From: DAOPXV01 sp964551445
Lineage (GTDB): Bacteria > Muiribacteriota > UBA9980
Direction: 5' to 3'
Assembly: GCA_964551445.1 (NCBI GenBank)
Contig: CAZKCG010000008.1
Span: 70,784 to 134,783 of the forward strand
Length of the DNA: 64,000 nt
Part shown: positions 15,296 to 23,335 of the stretch, in pieces
Layout: each line of letters opens with the position of its first letter
Position numbering within the stretch: position 1 is the first letter of the stretch
The notes under the pieces: model-generated
Database searches by the model: none
What the model saw: only the letters and a program-made list of their open reading frames with translations
Told to the model about the DNA's origin: nothing
Made by a program: the position numbers and the translations under genes

Positions 15296-18200
15296 TCAAT
15301 AACGGTTCAGAATTTCCTTTCGCTCACCCTTTTCGTACCTGGACCTTTCGCTCACGCTGCCGTCTTTTCTCCAGAAGGTCCACACGCCGTCCTGTTCGCC
15401 GTCCTTATATGAGCCTTCACGCTCTTTTTTTCCGTCGTTATAAAGACTTGTATAGAGTCCTTCCTGTTTTCCATTGCGGAAAGTGCATGTCTCAGATATC
15501 TTCCCGTCCTCGAACCATTTAGTGTATGGGCCTTCGCAGATGTCGCCGGCGTAAGTATGTTCGTCTTCTTTGGCGCCGGAAGGGAAATATTTAGCCCATT
15601 TTCCTTCTTTTTTATCGTTGGCGAAGAACACCTCCGAGTAACTTTTATCTCCGTTGGAAAATCTCCATTTTCCTTCTTTTTTATCCTCGCGGTATACGCC
15701 TTCCGAAGTTACCCAGCCGCCCTGGGAGTAACTCTTGAATTTTCCGTGTTTATGTATCTTGTCGTCCTTTTCGTAACCTTCAAACTCGTTTTTTATCAGT
15801 TGTTCGCCCGTGTATATTTCGTAGTATTCTTTGAATACCTTTATTTTATTAACGCTAACGGTTATCTTTCGGGAATCTTGCGCAACGACTTTTTTGTCGG
15901 CGTTTAAGAGCTCGACTTTAAGGATATAGTTTCCGGATTTTTCGTATTTGTGTTCGCAATCGTCTCTTTCGGAGTTGACGGCCGGCGAGCCGTCGCCGAA
16001 ATCATAGTTGAAACCGTGGTTTTCAGGCGGATAAAAAGCCGCGGCCGTCACTTTATACTTCTGACTTTCCTCGAGTTCCACGGGATCGCTTTCCTCTGTT
16101 ATTTTAACGCTCGAGACGCTGACTTTAGCTTTAGCTTTTTTAGAAGGGCTGGCTTTGGCCGCAGCGATGATCTGGACGGAATATTCGGGGGCGGATACGG
16201 GCGGCGTATAAACTCCGTCTTTACTTATCTCGCCGAGAATATCGCTTTTTTCAACGGCTTCTTCGTCATAGGATTCGAGGGTGGTATGACCGCCGACGGT
16301 GAGAGAAAGGCCCGGCGTTCTGGTTAATTTCCACGAGACCTCCGTCGTTTCTTCGTTATCCGCAAAGGCCCTGAAACTTATTTTATCGTCTTTTCCTATG
16401 ACCGAATATTCGGGCTTTATAACGAGCGTTTTAATTTGCGCCGGAGGTGAAATCCCGATCTCGGCGGTTGCGCATTTTAAAAGTTTTATTATCCTGTCCC
16501 CTATATTAAGCTCCGGCGCGTTATCGTTCTTTTCGACGGCTCCGACGGATATTTTTGACGCTATATCGGGTTTGGCCGATTCCGATAATTTGAACAGGCC
16601 ACTTGCGTCTATCGAAGCGTTATTGTTATCTGAAACGGACCATTCGCAGTCCGCCGGTTTTTCGCCTATGGCGGCTTTGAATTGAATGGTTCCGCCCGGA
16701 ACGGCTCCGCTCGCTGATCCCGGCGTTATTATAAGCGGCCTGTATTTGAATTTTATATTGAAAAGTCCGATCAAATTATTTTTCGCGTCCCGAAGTTCAT
16801 TAACTGCAGCGAATTCGAGATCATTTGAGTCTAACTTCTTCTTGAGGGCATTCATTTCAAAAGCGTTCGAATAAAGGTATCGGGATGGATGATCTCCGGT
16901 CGGGCCGGGAACGCTTACGTCTTCACATTTTTTAAGCGTTATATTAACTTCAGCGGTTTCTAAAAGAGCCGGATATTCGATCACGCCGCCTCTGATCCTG
17001 TGTATCGATGATCTTATCGAGCATTTAGCGTCGTTTTTGCGGTCCGAGTTCCATACCGGCATTGCGCTTATAATGAATTCGTCGAATTCCGGCTGTTCCT
17101 GCCAGGCGTTGAATTTATAGCCGTTTTCTGAAAAAGCGTCCCATGTTATGTAATCCGCGACAAGCCTTCTTTTTCCGGATTTTTTTATAGTACCGACCCC
17201 GCCGGAACTTTTCATGAGAATATTCCCGTCCTGGGAATCGGGCATGTGAAAGGTCTGCAGGAAGACTTTTTGCTCGTTGACGGGGTCTTTAGCGCATATC
17301 GTTATATTTATTGATTTCGCGAATGCGGGCGTGAAATCGGCTTTTATCTGAGCGTCGCTGACCTTTCTGTACGGCGTCTGGGCGGGAGTTCTTTCGTTCG
17401 AATTCTGAGGATCGTGGTAGATCATCATTTTTTTCCCGTCGCCCGTTATCTCATAGCCCAGAAAAAGTCCCTGGTGAAGACCCATGTTGGCCATGACCGG
17501 CTTGCCGCAGGCTGTCTGCGATATGACGTATTTTATGAAGTTATTGAAATTATAAAAAGTTACGGTTTCGGTTTTTTTCCCCGTGTAACCCTTTATCCTT
17601 GCGCCGAGCCTTGTCATATCCGAAGACCACGCGCCGCCGATGCCGTCGTTCTTTCCTAATTTCATTCCCTTTAATATCTCGTATATCGAAGTATCCGAAT
17701 ATGGATCGTTCATATAGGATTTCATGAACATCAAAGTGGACGCTGCCCAGCAGCAGCCGCTGCCGCCCTGTTCGTAGTATGGAAGTTCTATAAGTCTGGA
17801 TGCCGGAACTTCCAGCGGTTCCCCGCCGGTCTCTATAATTACGCACGCTCCGGTTTCCAGATCCACGCCTTTATTTTCGCTTCCGCCGGCCGTCGGTCCG
17901 CTCTGACCGCCTTTTCCGCGAGGTTTCCTTTTCATGTCCGCGACCGGCCTTTTTCCGCCTTCGAGCTTGATGGCCATTGTTTTAGCGGCGTCGTTAAAAA
18001 CCGGGTCGATGAAAACGGTATCGCCGTCGGGCGCCATATAGACAGCGCTTATATATTTCTTCCAGTATTTTTCGGGTAATTTAACGGTGAGGATGGCGTT
18101 TTTAATCATTGAAGACGATTGAATCGTAAATATTTTCTGGGCCGGCGCGTTATCGAATTTATTTATATCGAATTCGCCGATCATAACTTCGGCGGTCTCG

Positions 18201-18859
18201 TTAATGGAACCAGGCGGTATTTCAACGCCCGAACCGCTTTTAAATTTTAAAACGCCGCCAGATTCAGCCACAGTTTGTTTCAGTGAATCTATCTTTTTAA
18301 AATTAAGGGCGTGCCCGAAAATTATTATGTCGCCGTTGAAATTTTTATCGGCGGCCGATCCGAAGACCGAGTCAGCGTTATTCGACATTGCTCCGATCGA
18401 AGCGCTTATCAAAACCTCGCCGCTGTCGTTTTTAGTTGTAAAAGAAAGTTCTTTGTAAGCTCCGCTCGATCTGTCCACGCAGAAAACATCGAAATTTTCA
18501 TCGGGCGAAACAGTGTCGAAAGTTACTTCGACCGTCATAAGATCTATTGGGTTAGCTGAATCTAATTTAAAAATATACGATTCGTCGGTGTCGAGGCCTT
18601 CATAATTAAATAACTGGCTTATGATAAGGCCGTCTTCGTCTTTAAGACCGGGTGAAACTATAATATTCGTGCCCGAATCAAATTTTAAGTCCGCCCCCTT
18701 TTTAGCTTCAATGGTTTGCGTGATATTATATTTCATAGCCGGAGTCCGGGTATTTTCTTCAGCCGACAGGAGGTTTTCGGAATACGGGAAAAGGGTTGCT
18801 GAGATTATAAGGGAAAACGCGATAGTTACAATATAGTTTTTAAAATTTAGCAAGTTCAT
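15296..18859 (-). CDS. Secreted papain-like cysteine peptidase with PKD and MORN-like repeats
   Basis: Exported protein of 1187 residues. Seen: signal peptide or N-terminal anchor (about 9-32), a beta-rich region (40-350) with a repeated KGADLKFDSG/GGVLKFKSG-type strand, then a papain-like (C39/C70-type) peptidase domain (about 355-510). Catalytic residues are visible: ELPYYEQGGSGCCWAAS with Cys370 before Trp, His462 in GLHQGLFLGYE and Asp483 in YHDPQ. After this come Ig/Big-like segments (about 700-940), a PKD domain with FDYDFGDGSP-like NYDFGDGSP (about 955-1015) and six or so MORN-type repeats (1040-1187) of the pattern GxWxxYxxxGxxxxxxxYxxG. The N-terminal processing site is uncertain. 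Role unknown; a surface or secreted peptidase is likely. RBS AAGGA. Single gene with a long leader. Confidence 0.8.
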   Translation of the reverse strand: MNLLNFKNYIVTIAFSLIISATLFPYSENLLSAEENTRTPAMKYNITQTIEAKKGADLKFDSGTNIIVSPGLKDEDGLIISQLFNYEGLDTDESYIFKLDSANPIDLMTVEVTFDTVSPDENFDVFCVDRSSGAYKELSFTTKNDSGEVLISASIGAMSNNADSVFGSAADKNFNGDIIIFGHALNFKKIDSLKQTVAESGGVLKFKSGSGVEIPPGSINETAEVMIGEFDINKFDNAPAQKIFTIQSSSMIKNAILTVKLPEKYWKKYISAVYMAPDGDTVFIDPVFNDAAKTMAIKLEGGKRPVADMKRKPRGKGGQSGPTAGGSENKGVDLETGACVIIETGGEPLEVPASRLIELPYYEQGGSGCCWAASTLMFMKSYMNDPYSDTSIYEILKGMKLGKNDGIGGAWSSDMTRLGARIKGYTGKKTETVTFYNFNNFIKYVISQTACGKPVMANMGLHQGLFLGYEITGDGKKMMIYHDPQNSNERTPAQTPYRKVSDAQIKADFTPAFAKSINITICAKDPVNEQKVFLQTFHMPDSQDGNILMKSSGGVGTIKKSGKRRLVADYITWDAFSENGYKFNAWQEQPEFDEFIISAMPVWNSDRKNDAKCSIRSSIHRIRGGVIEYPALLETAEVNITLKKCEDVSVPGPTGDHPSRYLYSNAFEMNALKKKLDSNDLEFAAVNELRDAKNNLIGLFNIKFKYRPLIITPGSASGAVPGGTIQFKAAIGEKPADCEWSVSDNNNASIDASGLFKLSESAKPDIASKISVGAVEKNDNAPELNIGDRIIKLLKCATAEIGISPPAQIKTLVIKPEYSVIGKDDKISFRAFADNEETTEVSWKLTRTPGLSLTVGGHTTLESYDEEAVEKSDILGEISKDGVYTPPVSAPEYSVQIIAAAKASPSKKAKAKVSVSSVKITEESDPVELEESQKYKVTAAAFYPPENHGFNYDFGDGSPAVNSERDDCEHKYEKSGNYILKVELLNADKKVVAQDSRKITVSVNKIKVFKEYYEIYTGEQLIKNEFEGYEKDDKIHKHGKFKSYSQGGWVTSEGVYREDKKEGKWRFSNGDKSYSEVFFANDKKEGKWAKYFPSGAKEDEHTYAGDICEGPYTKWFEDGKISETCTFRNGKQEGLYTSLYNDGKKEREGSYKDGEQDGVWTFWRKDGSVSERSRYEKGERKEILNRY

Positions 18860-19055
18860 TTAAATAATCCTTTTTTAAAACAGCCCTTTTAATGCGGCGG
18901 CGTCAAAATCCCATTTTTTATTACTCTTCAGGCTTGTTTAAAATATGTATTTTATTATGCCTGTAAATAAGCGGCGCTCAAAAATACAACGGCCGGCGAC
19001 GCTAATAATATCTCATAATAAATAAAGAATTGTCAAGTAATTACATTTGCGCCGG

Positions 19056-19092
19056 TATAAAAAAAGGAGGCCGGTTTTTCACGGCCTCCTTT
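19056..19092 (-). terminator. Intrinsic terminator of the 19128 gene
   Basis: Minus strand stem AAAGGAGGCCG/CGGCCTCCTTT (arms 19082-19092 and 19063-19073), followed by further T residues. It lies 36 bases after the stop of the 19128 gene. Confidence 0.88.
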
Positions 19093-19127
19093 GAAATAGT
19101 TTATATTCTGTTTTTATGGTTTGTGTA

Positions 19128-22100
19128 TTACTGGGCTTGCTGGAGCTGGCTTATAATGTTGGGTATTGAAGACTCTTCGGTGCTTTTGTCTATTTTAATG
19201 CCGCCTATGGTTATGAATTCAGGAGCGCCGGTCTGGGGCATCGTAACATCGAAAGGCGTAAATCCGAAAGTCGGATTTGCGAACTGATCGTTCTGAGTAT
19301 TATATGTGCCGAGGAATGTATTGAGCGTGTTCTGAGCTTTTACGGCTTTTAAATAAGCAGCTATAAGATCGCTCGCTGCTTTCGGATTTGGTACGTTGCT
19401 CGATGGAACCGTGTTAAGCGCTGCCGTCATCATGGCTTTAACCTGGACCAGTTCACTTTTGAATGTTGTCAGGGCGGACGATAAGCTTGTGTTCATGGCG
19501 AGATACGCCGCCGGCATCATGCTGCCATACATACTGGTTGCGCTGGCGATGCTCGCTATACCTGAATCAAGCTGAGTGAGCCCCGCTTCTATTTGAGGGA
19601 TGGCGTCGCGAGCCATCTGAACAGAGTTGACGACCGATTCTCCGCCGACATTTTTCTGGAGTTCCTGAGCATACGGCGTGAGTTCGTTAGCCGCAAGTGC
19701 CTTCGAGATAAGGCCGTTAGCGTCAGGCGTCATGCTGGCATAGTTGAAAGCCGGCATATTGGGAAGCGCATTTTTTTCGAAACCGAGCATTGCCATTGCG
19801 GTTGATTTGTTATCGATAGGGACGTTTTTGAGTTCGAGTTTCTTGACCGTGGAAGGAACTTCGGAAGTGATCGGGCATTTTCCGACTATGTTCCTTGAAA
19901 GCACGTTTCCTGCTTTATCCCTTATCTCGGCGATGATCGTCTTAGGCGTTCCATCGATAGGTATCTGCGACATATAGCTCGCGGGATTCGTTGAATCGCT
20001 GCCTGAAGGATATACGGTTCCGGATATCTGATCATAAACTTTTATAGTGTGTTTAGCGGGATCGTACGCAGAAGAAGCGCGCATAACGCCGGAAAGTCCG
20101 GGAGCGGCGGGAACGCTCGGAACTGCGAATCCGTTGACGGTGAAATATAGAGGCGCCGCGGTTGCGGACGGAACCAATAAAGCTGCTGATTTGATGCCGC
20201 ACGCGAGCCCGCCGGCGGTCGCTACTACTTCGATGAGGCAGTTGTTACCTACGTTTCCGGCCTTCTGAAGTTCCGCGCGTACGTCAGCGAGAGTGACCGT
20301 ATTTGTTAATATAGGATTTGAGAAGAATATCTCGTTATTTGAATAATAACCGCCGCTTGTAGATGAGTAGCTTGCGTACATGCGGTATTTCGAACCCGTT
20401 GCCGACGGGTCCCATTTAAAGGACTGGCTCGCCGTATCGAGACGGAAGTTAGTGATCGTCGGGAATGTAGTGTAAGCGCGGTCGCCCGAGACATTTATCG
20501 TCAGAGGCTGGCTCATCGTTCCTGTCTGGACTGGGGTTGAATTAGGAACGAATGCCTGGACCTTTATGGTGTGCGAACCCGCGGCGATGTTGGCGTTCAC
20601 GCCGAAGCAAGCGGTTTCGGCAAGTAATGGCGTCGTGGCGTTATCGACGAAAACGAGGTATTTGTAGGGAACGTTTTCCGTGTTTACAAGCGGAGCCCAC
20701 AAAACTACATGGGAGTTGGAATCAAATGATAGAGCTCCGACCGCGGGAATGTTCGTCACGGGTGGAGTGGTGCCGCCGGCCTGATATGTGCCGATGATCG
20801 AAACGTTTCCAAAATTGATGTCTTTCTGGATCTCGGTATTTAACTGAGCGGTGGTGAGATTGTTAGGAAGGGTTGTCTGAGTGAGGCAGTATATTCTGAA
20901 GCGATACTGATGGACCGGATCGCCCTGCGGCGGGTTCGGGCCGTCATATCCATAGTTGGAAAGATAATTTTCAGCCTGGCTGTAGCTTACTCCGTTGACC
21001 GTTACGTTAGCGCCTTTGGCGATACCTTCGGGGATCGAGGTCACGTTTCCGGGGATATTGTAAAGAGCCCAGTGAACCGTAGGGACGGTAAGATCTTCGC
21101 ACAATATCGCGAAGCTCTTCGTACCCGGTGTCGGCTGTACCCAGCTTAAAGCCGGAGAAACATTGGAAGCGCCGGCGATAGCGTTATCTAAATATTTAAT
21201 AGGGATCGCCGCGTTGTTCGTGAAAGAGGTTGAAGTGATCGCGAACGGGCCTGCCGGCGTGTTCTGCGCGGTGAAGGTAAGATTCGCGGAAGGGCCTTTT
21301 ACCGAAGGAGTTACGTCGGTGTAGTTGACCCATACTTCGATCTTGAAATTTACATATCCGTTTGTGAGCCAGGCGTCTACCGAAATGGAGGGAAGCTGTG
21401 TAAGCGTGTTGGTGTCGGTTGCCTGAGTCGCGGTAGTTCCTTTATCGCACACGAGGCTGTAGCCGTAAGTGAAGGTATGTGTCGTGACCGCGGGATTCCA
21501 TTTGACTATTTTGCCGGTCGAATCATAAGCGAGGCCTGTAACTGCGGGAGGCGCATCCGTGGAACCGCCGATAGTGAATGTAAGTTCCGTGGCCGGTCCC
21601 GGTTTATAAACGTCGTTATTAACGATCACGCTTACCTTTATTGAGTGCTGGCCCGCCGCGAGGGTGTTCACGGGATAAGAGGTTCCTATGACCTGCGTAG
21701 GATAAAGGTTGTCAACGGTCACTAAAAAGTCCGCGGCAACGCCGTTGACCGTGACCGGATCCCATTTGACCCTGGCTTCCGTGCTTACGAAATTAACGCC
21801 GGTAACGGCGGGAAGGTTTGAAACAGGAGGCTGGCCGCTGCCTATCATTATTGCGTTGTTATCGTAGTTCATCGTCGTGTCGCTTGCGACATTCATAAAA
21901 CAAGCCTGAGCAAGAGCGAATGACGGATCTATACCGTCTAAGAGCTCTGGCGTGCCCGACGCGTTTTTAATGACCTGGATGAAGGATCCGGAAGCGGGGC
22001 TCCATTTATAAAGTCCGAGGATAGCCGGAGCGGTTTTCATGAGATCTCCGAATTTAAGAGCGGGAACGATCTTTGAAAAACCGACAAGGTTAAAACCCTG

Positions 22101-22451
22101 TTTCAAAGTAATGTTTCCGATCGTTCCAACCGCGACGCCGGGTATGGTGAGGTTGTCGGTGATCTTGGATTTAACTATATAACCCCTGCCGGCCGAAAGC
22201 GTCGAAAGCGTCCCTTCTGAAACGCTTATGAAGGAACCGGCGGCGGCCGAATATGCGAATATGTCGTCTATTATTGCGGAATTGAGTTCTTTGAGCTTCG
22301 GTCCCGCTACGCTGGGTTTGACGGTGAAGGCCACGAAATTGAATCCGGCTTTGAGTGCCAGCGTCTGAGTTGTGTCGGAGGTCGACTGAGCGAACGCGGA
22401 TCCGGCGAATATCGCCATGATAATTAAAACCGCTAAAAATCTTTTGAACAT
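19128..22451 (-). CDS. Large secreted protein: GFN module, Fn3-like repeats and a PEBP domain
   Basis: Exported protein of 1107 residues. Seen: signal peptide ending SAFAQ (about 1-21), then the family's duplicated module (22-200) with LKAGFNFVAFTVKP, a GSFISVSEGTL block, LKQGFNLVGFSK, SGSFIQVIKNASG and QACFMNVASDT. Fn3-like units follow with the opening PAVTGxxxxx..VKWxP (about 210-390). Residues ~400-557 form a PEBP (YbhB/YbcL type) domain: AITSTSFTNNAAIPIKYLDN, NVSPALSW, VHWALYNIPG, NYGYDGPNPPQGDPVHQYRF and a closing GTYQ. More Fn3-like units and a helical C-terminal part (about 930-1107) complete it. It follows the small lipoprotein gene by 76 bases and is probably cotranscribed. The binding partner is unknown; the PEBP insert suggests a small ligand or phospholipid. 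Confidence 0.8.
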   Translation of the reverse strand: MFKRFLAVLIIMAIFAGSAFAQSTSDTTQTLALKAGFNFVAFTVKPSVAGPKLKELNSAIIDDIFAYSAAAGSFISVSEGTLSTLSAGRGYIVKSKITDNLTIPGVAVGTIGNITLKQGFNLVGFSKIVPALKFGDLMKTAPAILGLYKWSPASGSFIQVIKNASGTPELLDGIDPSFALAQACFMNVASDTTMNYDNNAIMIGSGQPPVSNLPAVTGVNFVSTEARVKWDPVTVNGVAADFLVTVDNLYPTQVIGTSYPVNTLAAGQHSIKVSVIVNNDVYKPGPATELTFTIGGSTDAPPAVTGLAYDSTGKIVKWNPAVTTHTFTYGYSLVCDKGTTATQATDTNTLTQLPSISVDAWLTNGYVNFKIEVWVNYTDVTPSVKGPSANLTFTAQNTPAGPFAITSTSFTNNAAIPIKYLDNAIAGASNVSPALSWVQPTPGTKSFAILCEDLTVPTVHWALYNIPGNVTSIPEGIAKGANVTVNGVSYSQAENYLSNYGYDGPNPPQGDPVHQYRFRIYCLTQTTLPNNLTTAQLNTEIQKDINFGNVSIIGTYQAGGTTPPVTNIPAVGALSFDSNSHVVLWAPLVNTENVPYKYLVFVDNATTPLLAETACFGVNANIAAGSHTIKVQAFVPNSTPVQTGTMSQPLTINVSGDRAYTTFPTITNFRLDTASQSFKWDPSATGSKYRMYASYSSTSGGYYSNNEIFFSNPILTNTVTLADVRAELQKAGNVGNNCLIEVVATAGGLACGIKSAALLVPSATAAPLYFTVNGFAVPSVPAAPGLSGVMRASSAYDPAKHTIKVYDQISGTVYPSGSDSTNPASYMSQIPIDGTPKTIIAEIRDKAGNVLSRNIVGKCPITSEVPSTVKKLELKNVPIDNKSTAMAMLGFEKNALPNMPAFNYASMTPDANGLISKALAANELTPYAQELQKNVGGESVVNSVQMARDAIPQIEAGLTQLDSGIASIASATSMYGSMMPAAYLAMNTSLSSALTTFKSELVQVKAMMTAALNTVPSSNVPNPKAASDLIAAYLKAVKAQNTLNTFLGTYNTQNDQFANPTFGFTPFDVTMPQTGAPEFITIGGIKIDKSTEESSIPNIISQLQQAQ

Positions 22452-22527
22452 TTTTAAAATACCCCTTTCAAAAATATATTAGTTAATTATAAGTTACTTA
22501 TATTTGAGGCCGTTTATTCCGTTTTAA

Positions 22528-22920
22528 TCAGTTTATTTTTATGCCTTTTCCGTTGTTGTCGTATTTGTCGGAAGAATTGTTATAGATCATGAAAGACGCT
22601 TTAGCGGGAGCTTTCATAGTGACGGTATGGGTTAAGCCGTCAGCCGTAGTTGCCGAATGAAATTCCGACCAGAGAGCCGAGCCCTGGAATTCTAAACCTG
22701 AAGTGACGACGCTTCCTGTCTGAACGGGAACAGCCGTCTGATAAGTTATCGTAACGTTTTCTCCGCTTCTTGATACGTTAACGCTTTCGGGAACTACAGT
22801 TGTTGAAGTTTTAGCGGCGGGGCTCGTGATATCGCCTGAAGAGCCTGCACCGCAGCCTGAAAATACCATCATAAGTGAGAGAACCACTAAAAGAGCAGTG
22901 ATCTTTTTGGAATTGAACAT
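22528..22920 (-). CDS. Small lipoprotein, paralogue 1
   Basis: Predicted lipoprotein of 130 residues. Seen: a signal peptide with lipobox VFSGC (Cys near 23) followed by GAGSSG, a Thr/Ser-rich linker, then a small beta-type domain with SVNVSRSGENVTITYQ and TVTMKAPAKASFMIYNN. No known family is recognised. A paralogue at 36688-37080 has a 236-base identical core. Each paralogue heads a two-gene unit with a large GFN/Fn3 protein and shares the leader layout (promoter, long leader, attenuator), so the pair probably forms a functional unit at the cell surface. RBS AGGAGG. Confidence 0.72.
   Translation of the reverse strand: MFNSKKITALLVVLSLMMVFSGCGAGSSGDITSPAAKTSTTVVPESVNVSRSGENVTITYQTAVPVQTGSVVTSGLEFQGSALWSEFHSATTADGLTHTVTMKAPAKASFMIYNNSSDKYDNNGKGIKIN
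22583..22818 (-). repeat. 236-bp identical segment, copy 1
   Basis: Identical base for base to 36743-36978, inside the two small lipoprotein genes, while both flanks differ at many synonymous positions. The pattern suggests recent gene conversion between the two loci 14160 bases apart. Confidence 0.9.
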
Positions 22921-22969
22921 TAGAAATTACCTCCTGATCGTGTTTTATTGTTATAAATTTATTACCCGT

Positions 22970-23020
22970 TAAAATGAAAAATACCGGCGCTAAGCCTGAT
23001 TCAAGCCTGGTCCAGTATTT
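22970..23020 (-). terminator. Leader attenuator of the 22528-19128 operon
   Basis: Minus strand: stem AAATACTGG/CCGGTATTT (23020-23012 and 22986-22978, one GU) with an inner CTGGACCAG, followed by TTTTTCATTTT. It lies about 50-60 bases before the lipoprotein start and downstream of the promoter at 23132-23160, so it is in the leader rather than after a gene. Confidence 0.75.
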
Positions 23021-23131
23021 TGGTGTTTTTGTTTTATAAATTTTGAGATAAACATAAAAAATTATCCCTCAAGCGAGTAAAACATAAGTAAGCGAACAAA
23101 CGTACTATTAAAATTAAGGGTTTCGAGAGTT

Positions 23132-23160
23132 ATTCTATCAGCCATTTCGTTTAAAGTCAA
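23132..23160 (-). promoter_or_regulatory. Sigma-70 promoter of the 22528-19128 operon
   Basis: Minus strand: TTGACT (23155-23160), 17-base spacer, TAGAAT (23132-23137) preceded by TGA. The predicted start near 23125 gives a 205-base leader. The rest of the 22921-23335 gap holds only the attenuator and the upstream gene's terminator. Confidence 0.8.
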
Positions 23161-23229
23161 TAGTTTTTTATACTTTTGGAGTTTCGGCCGGAATAAACAA
23201 ACGCCTTTTAACAAATATGCAACGGAAAG

Positions 23230-23269
23230 AAATAAAAAGGCCCGTCAGTACTGGCGTGCCTTTTTATTT
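23230..23269 (-). terminator. Intrinsic terminator of the 23336 gene
   Basis: Long stem AAATAAAAAGGC/GCCTTTTTATTT (23230-23241 and 23258-23269) with inner pairing, symmetric, so it could act in both directions. It lies 66 bases after the stop of the 23336 gene. Confidence 0.85.
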
Positions 23270-23335
23270 TTGGAGTTATATCATGAACTTATAAAAGTCC
23301 ATTTTGTGATCTTTCGAGATTGTTCCGGCCGCTTA

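Noticed and set aside
19005..19036. TTGACA with TATTAT as promoter of the 15296-18859 gene
   Set aside because: The -35 box at 19031-19036 is perfect, but the spacing to TATTAT is 20 bases; at 17-18 bases the -10 is poor. A promoter is likely nearby but cannot be fixed.
22921..23131. Cyclic-di-GMP or other known riboswitch aptamer in the long leaders of the surface-protein genes
   Set aside because: The 80-120 bases upstream of each attenuator are AT-rich and not alignable between the five leaders, and no known conserved core was recognised.
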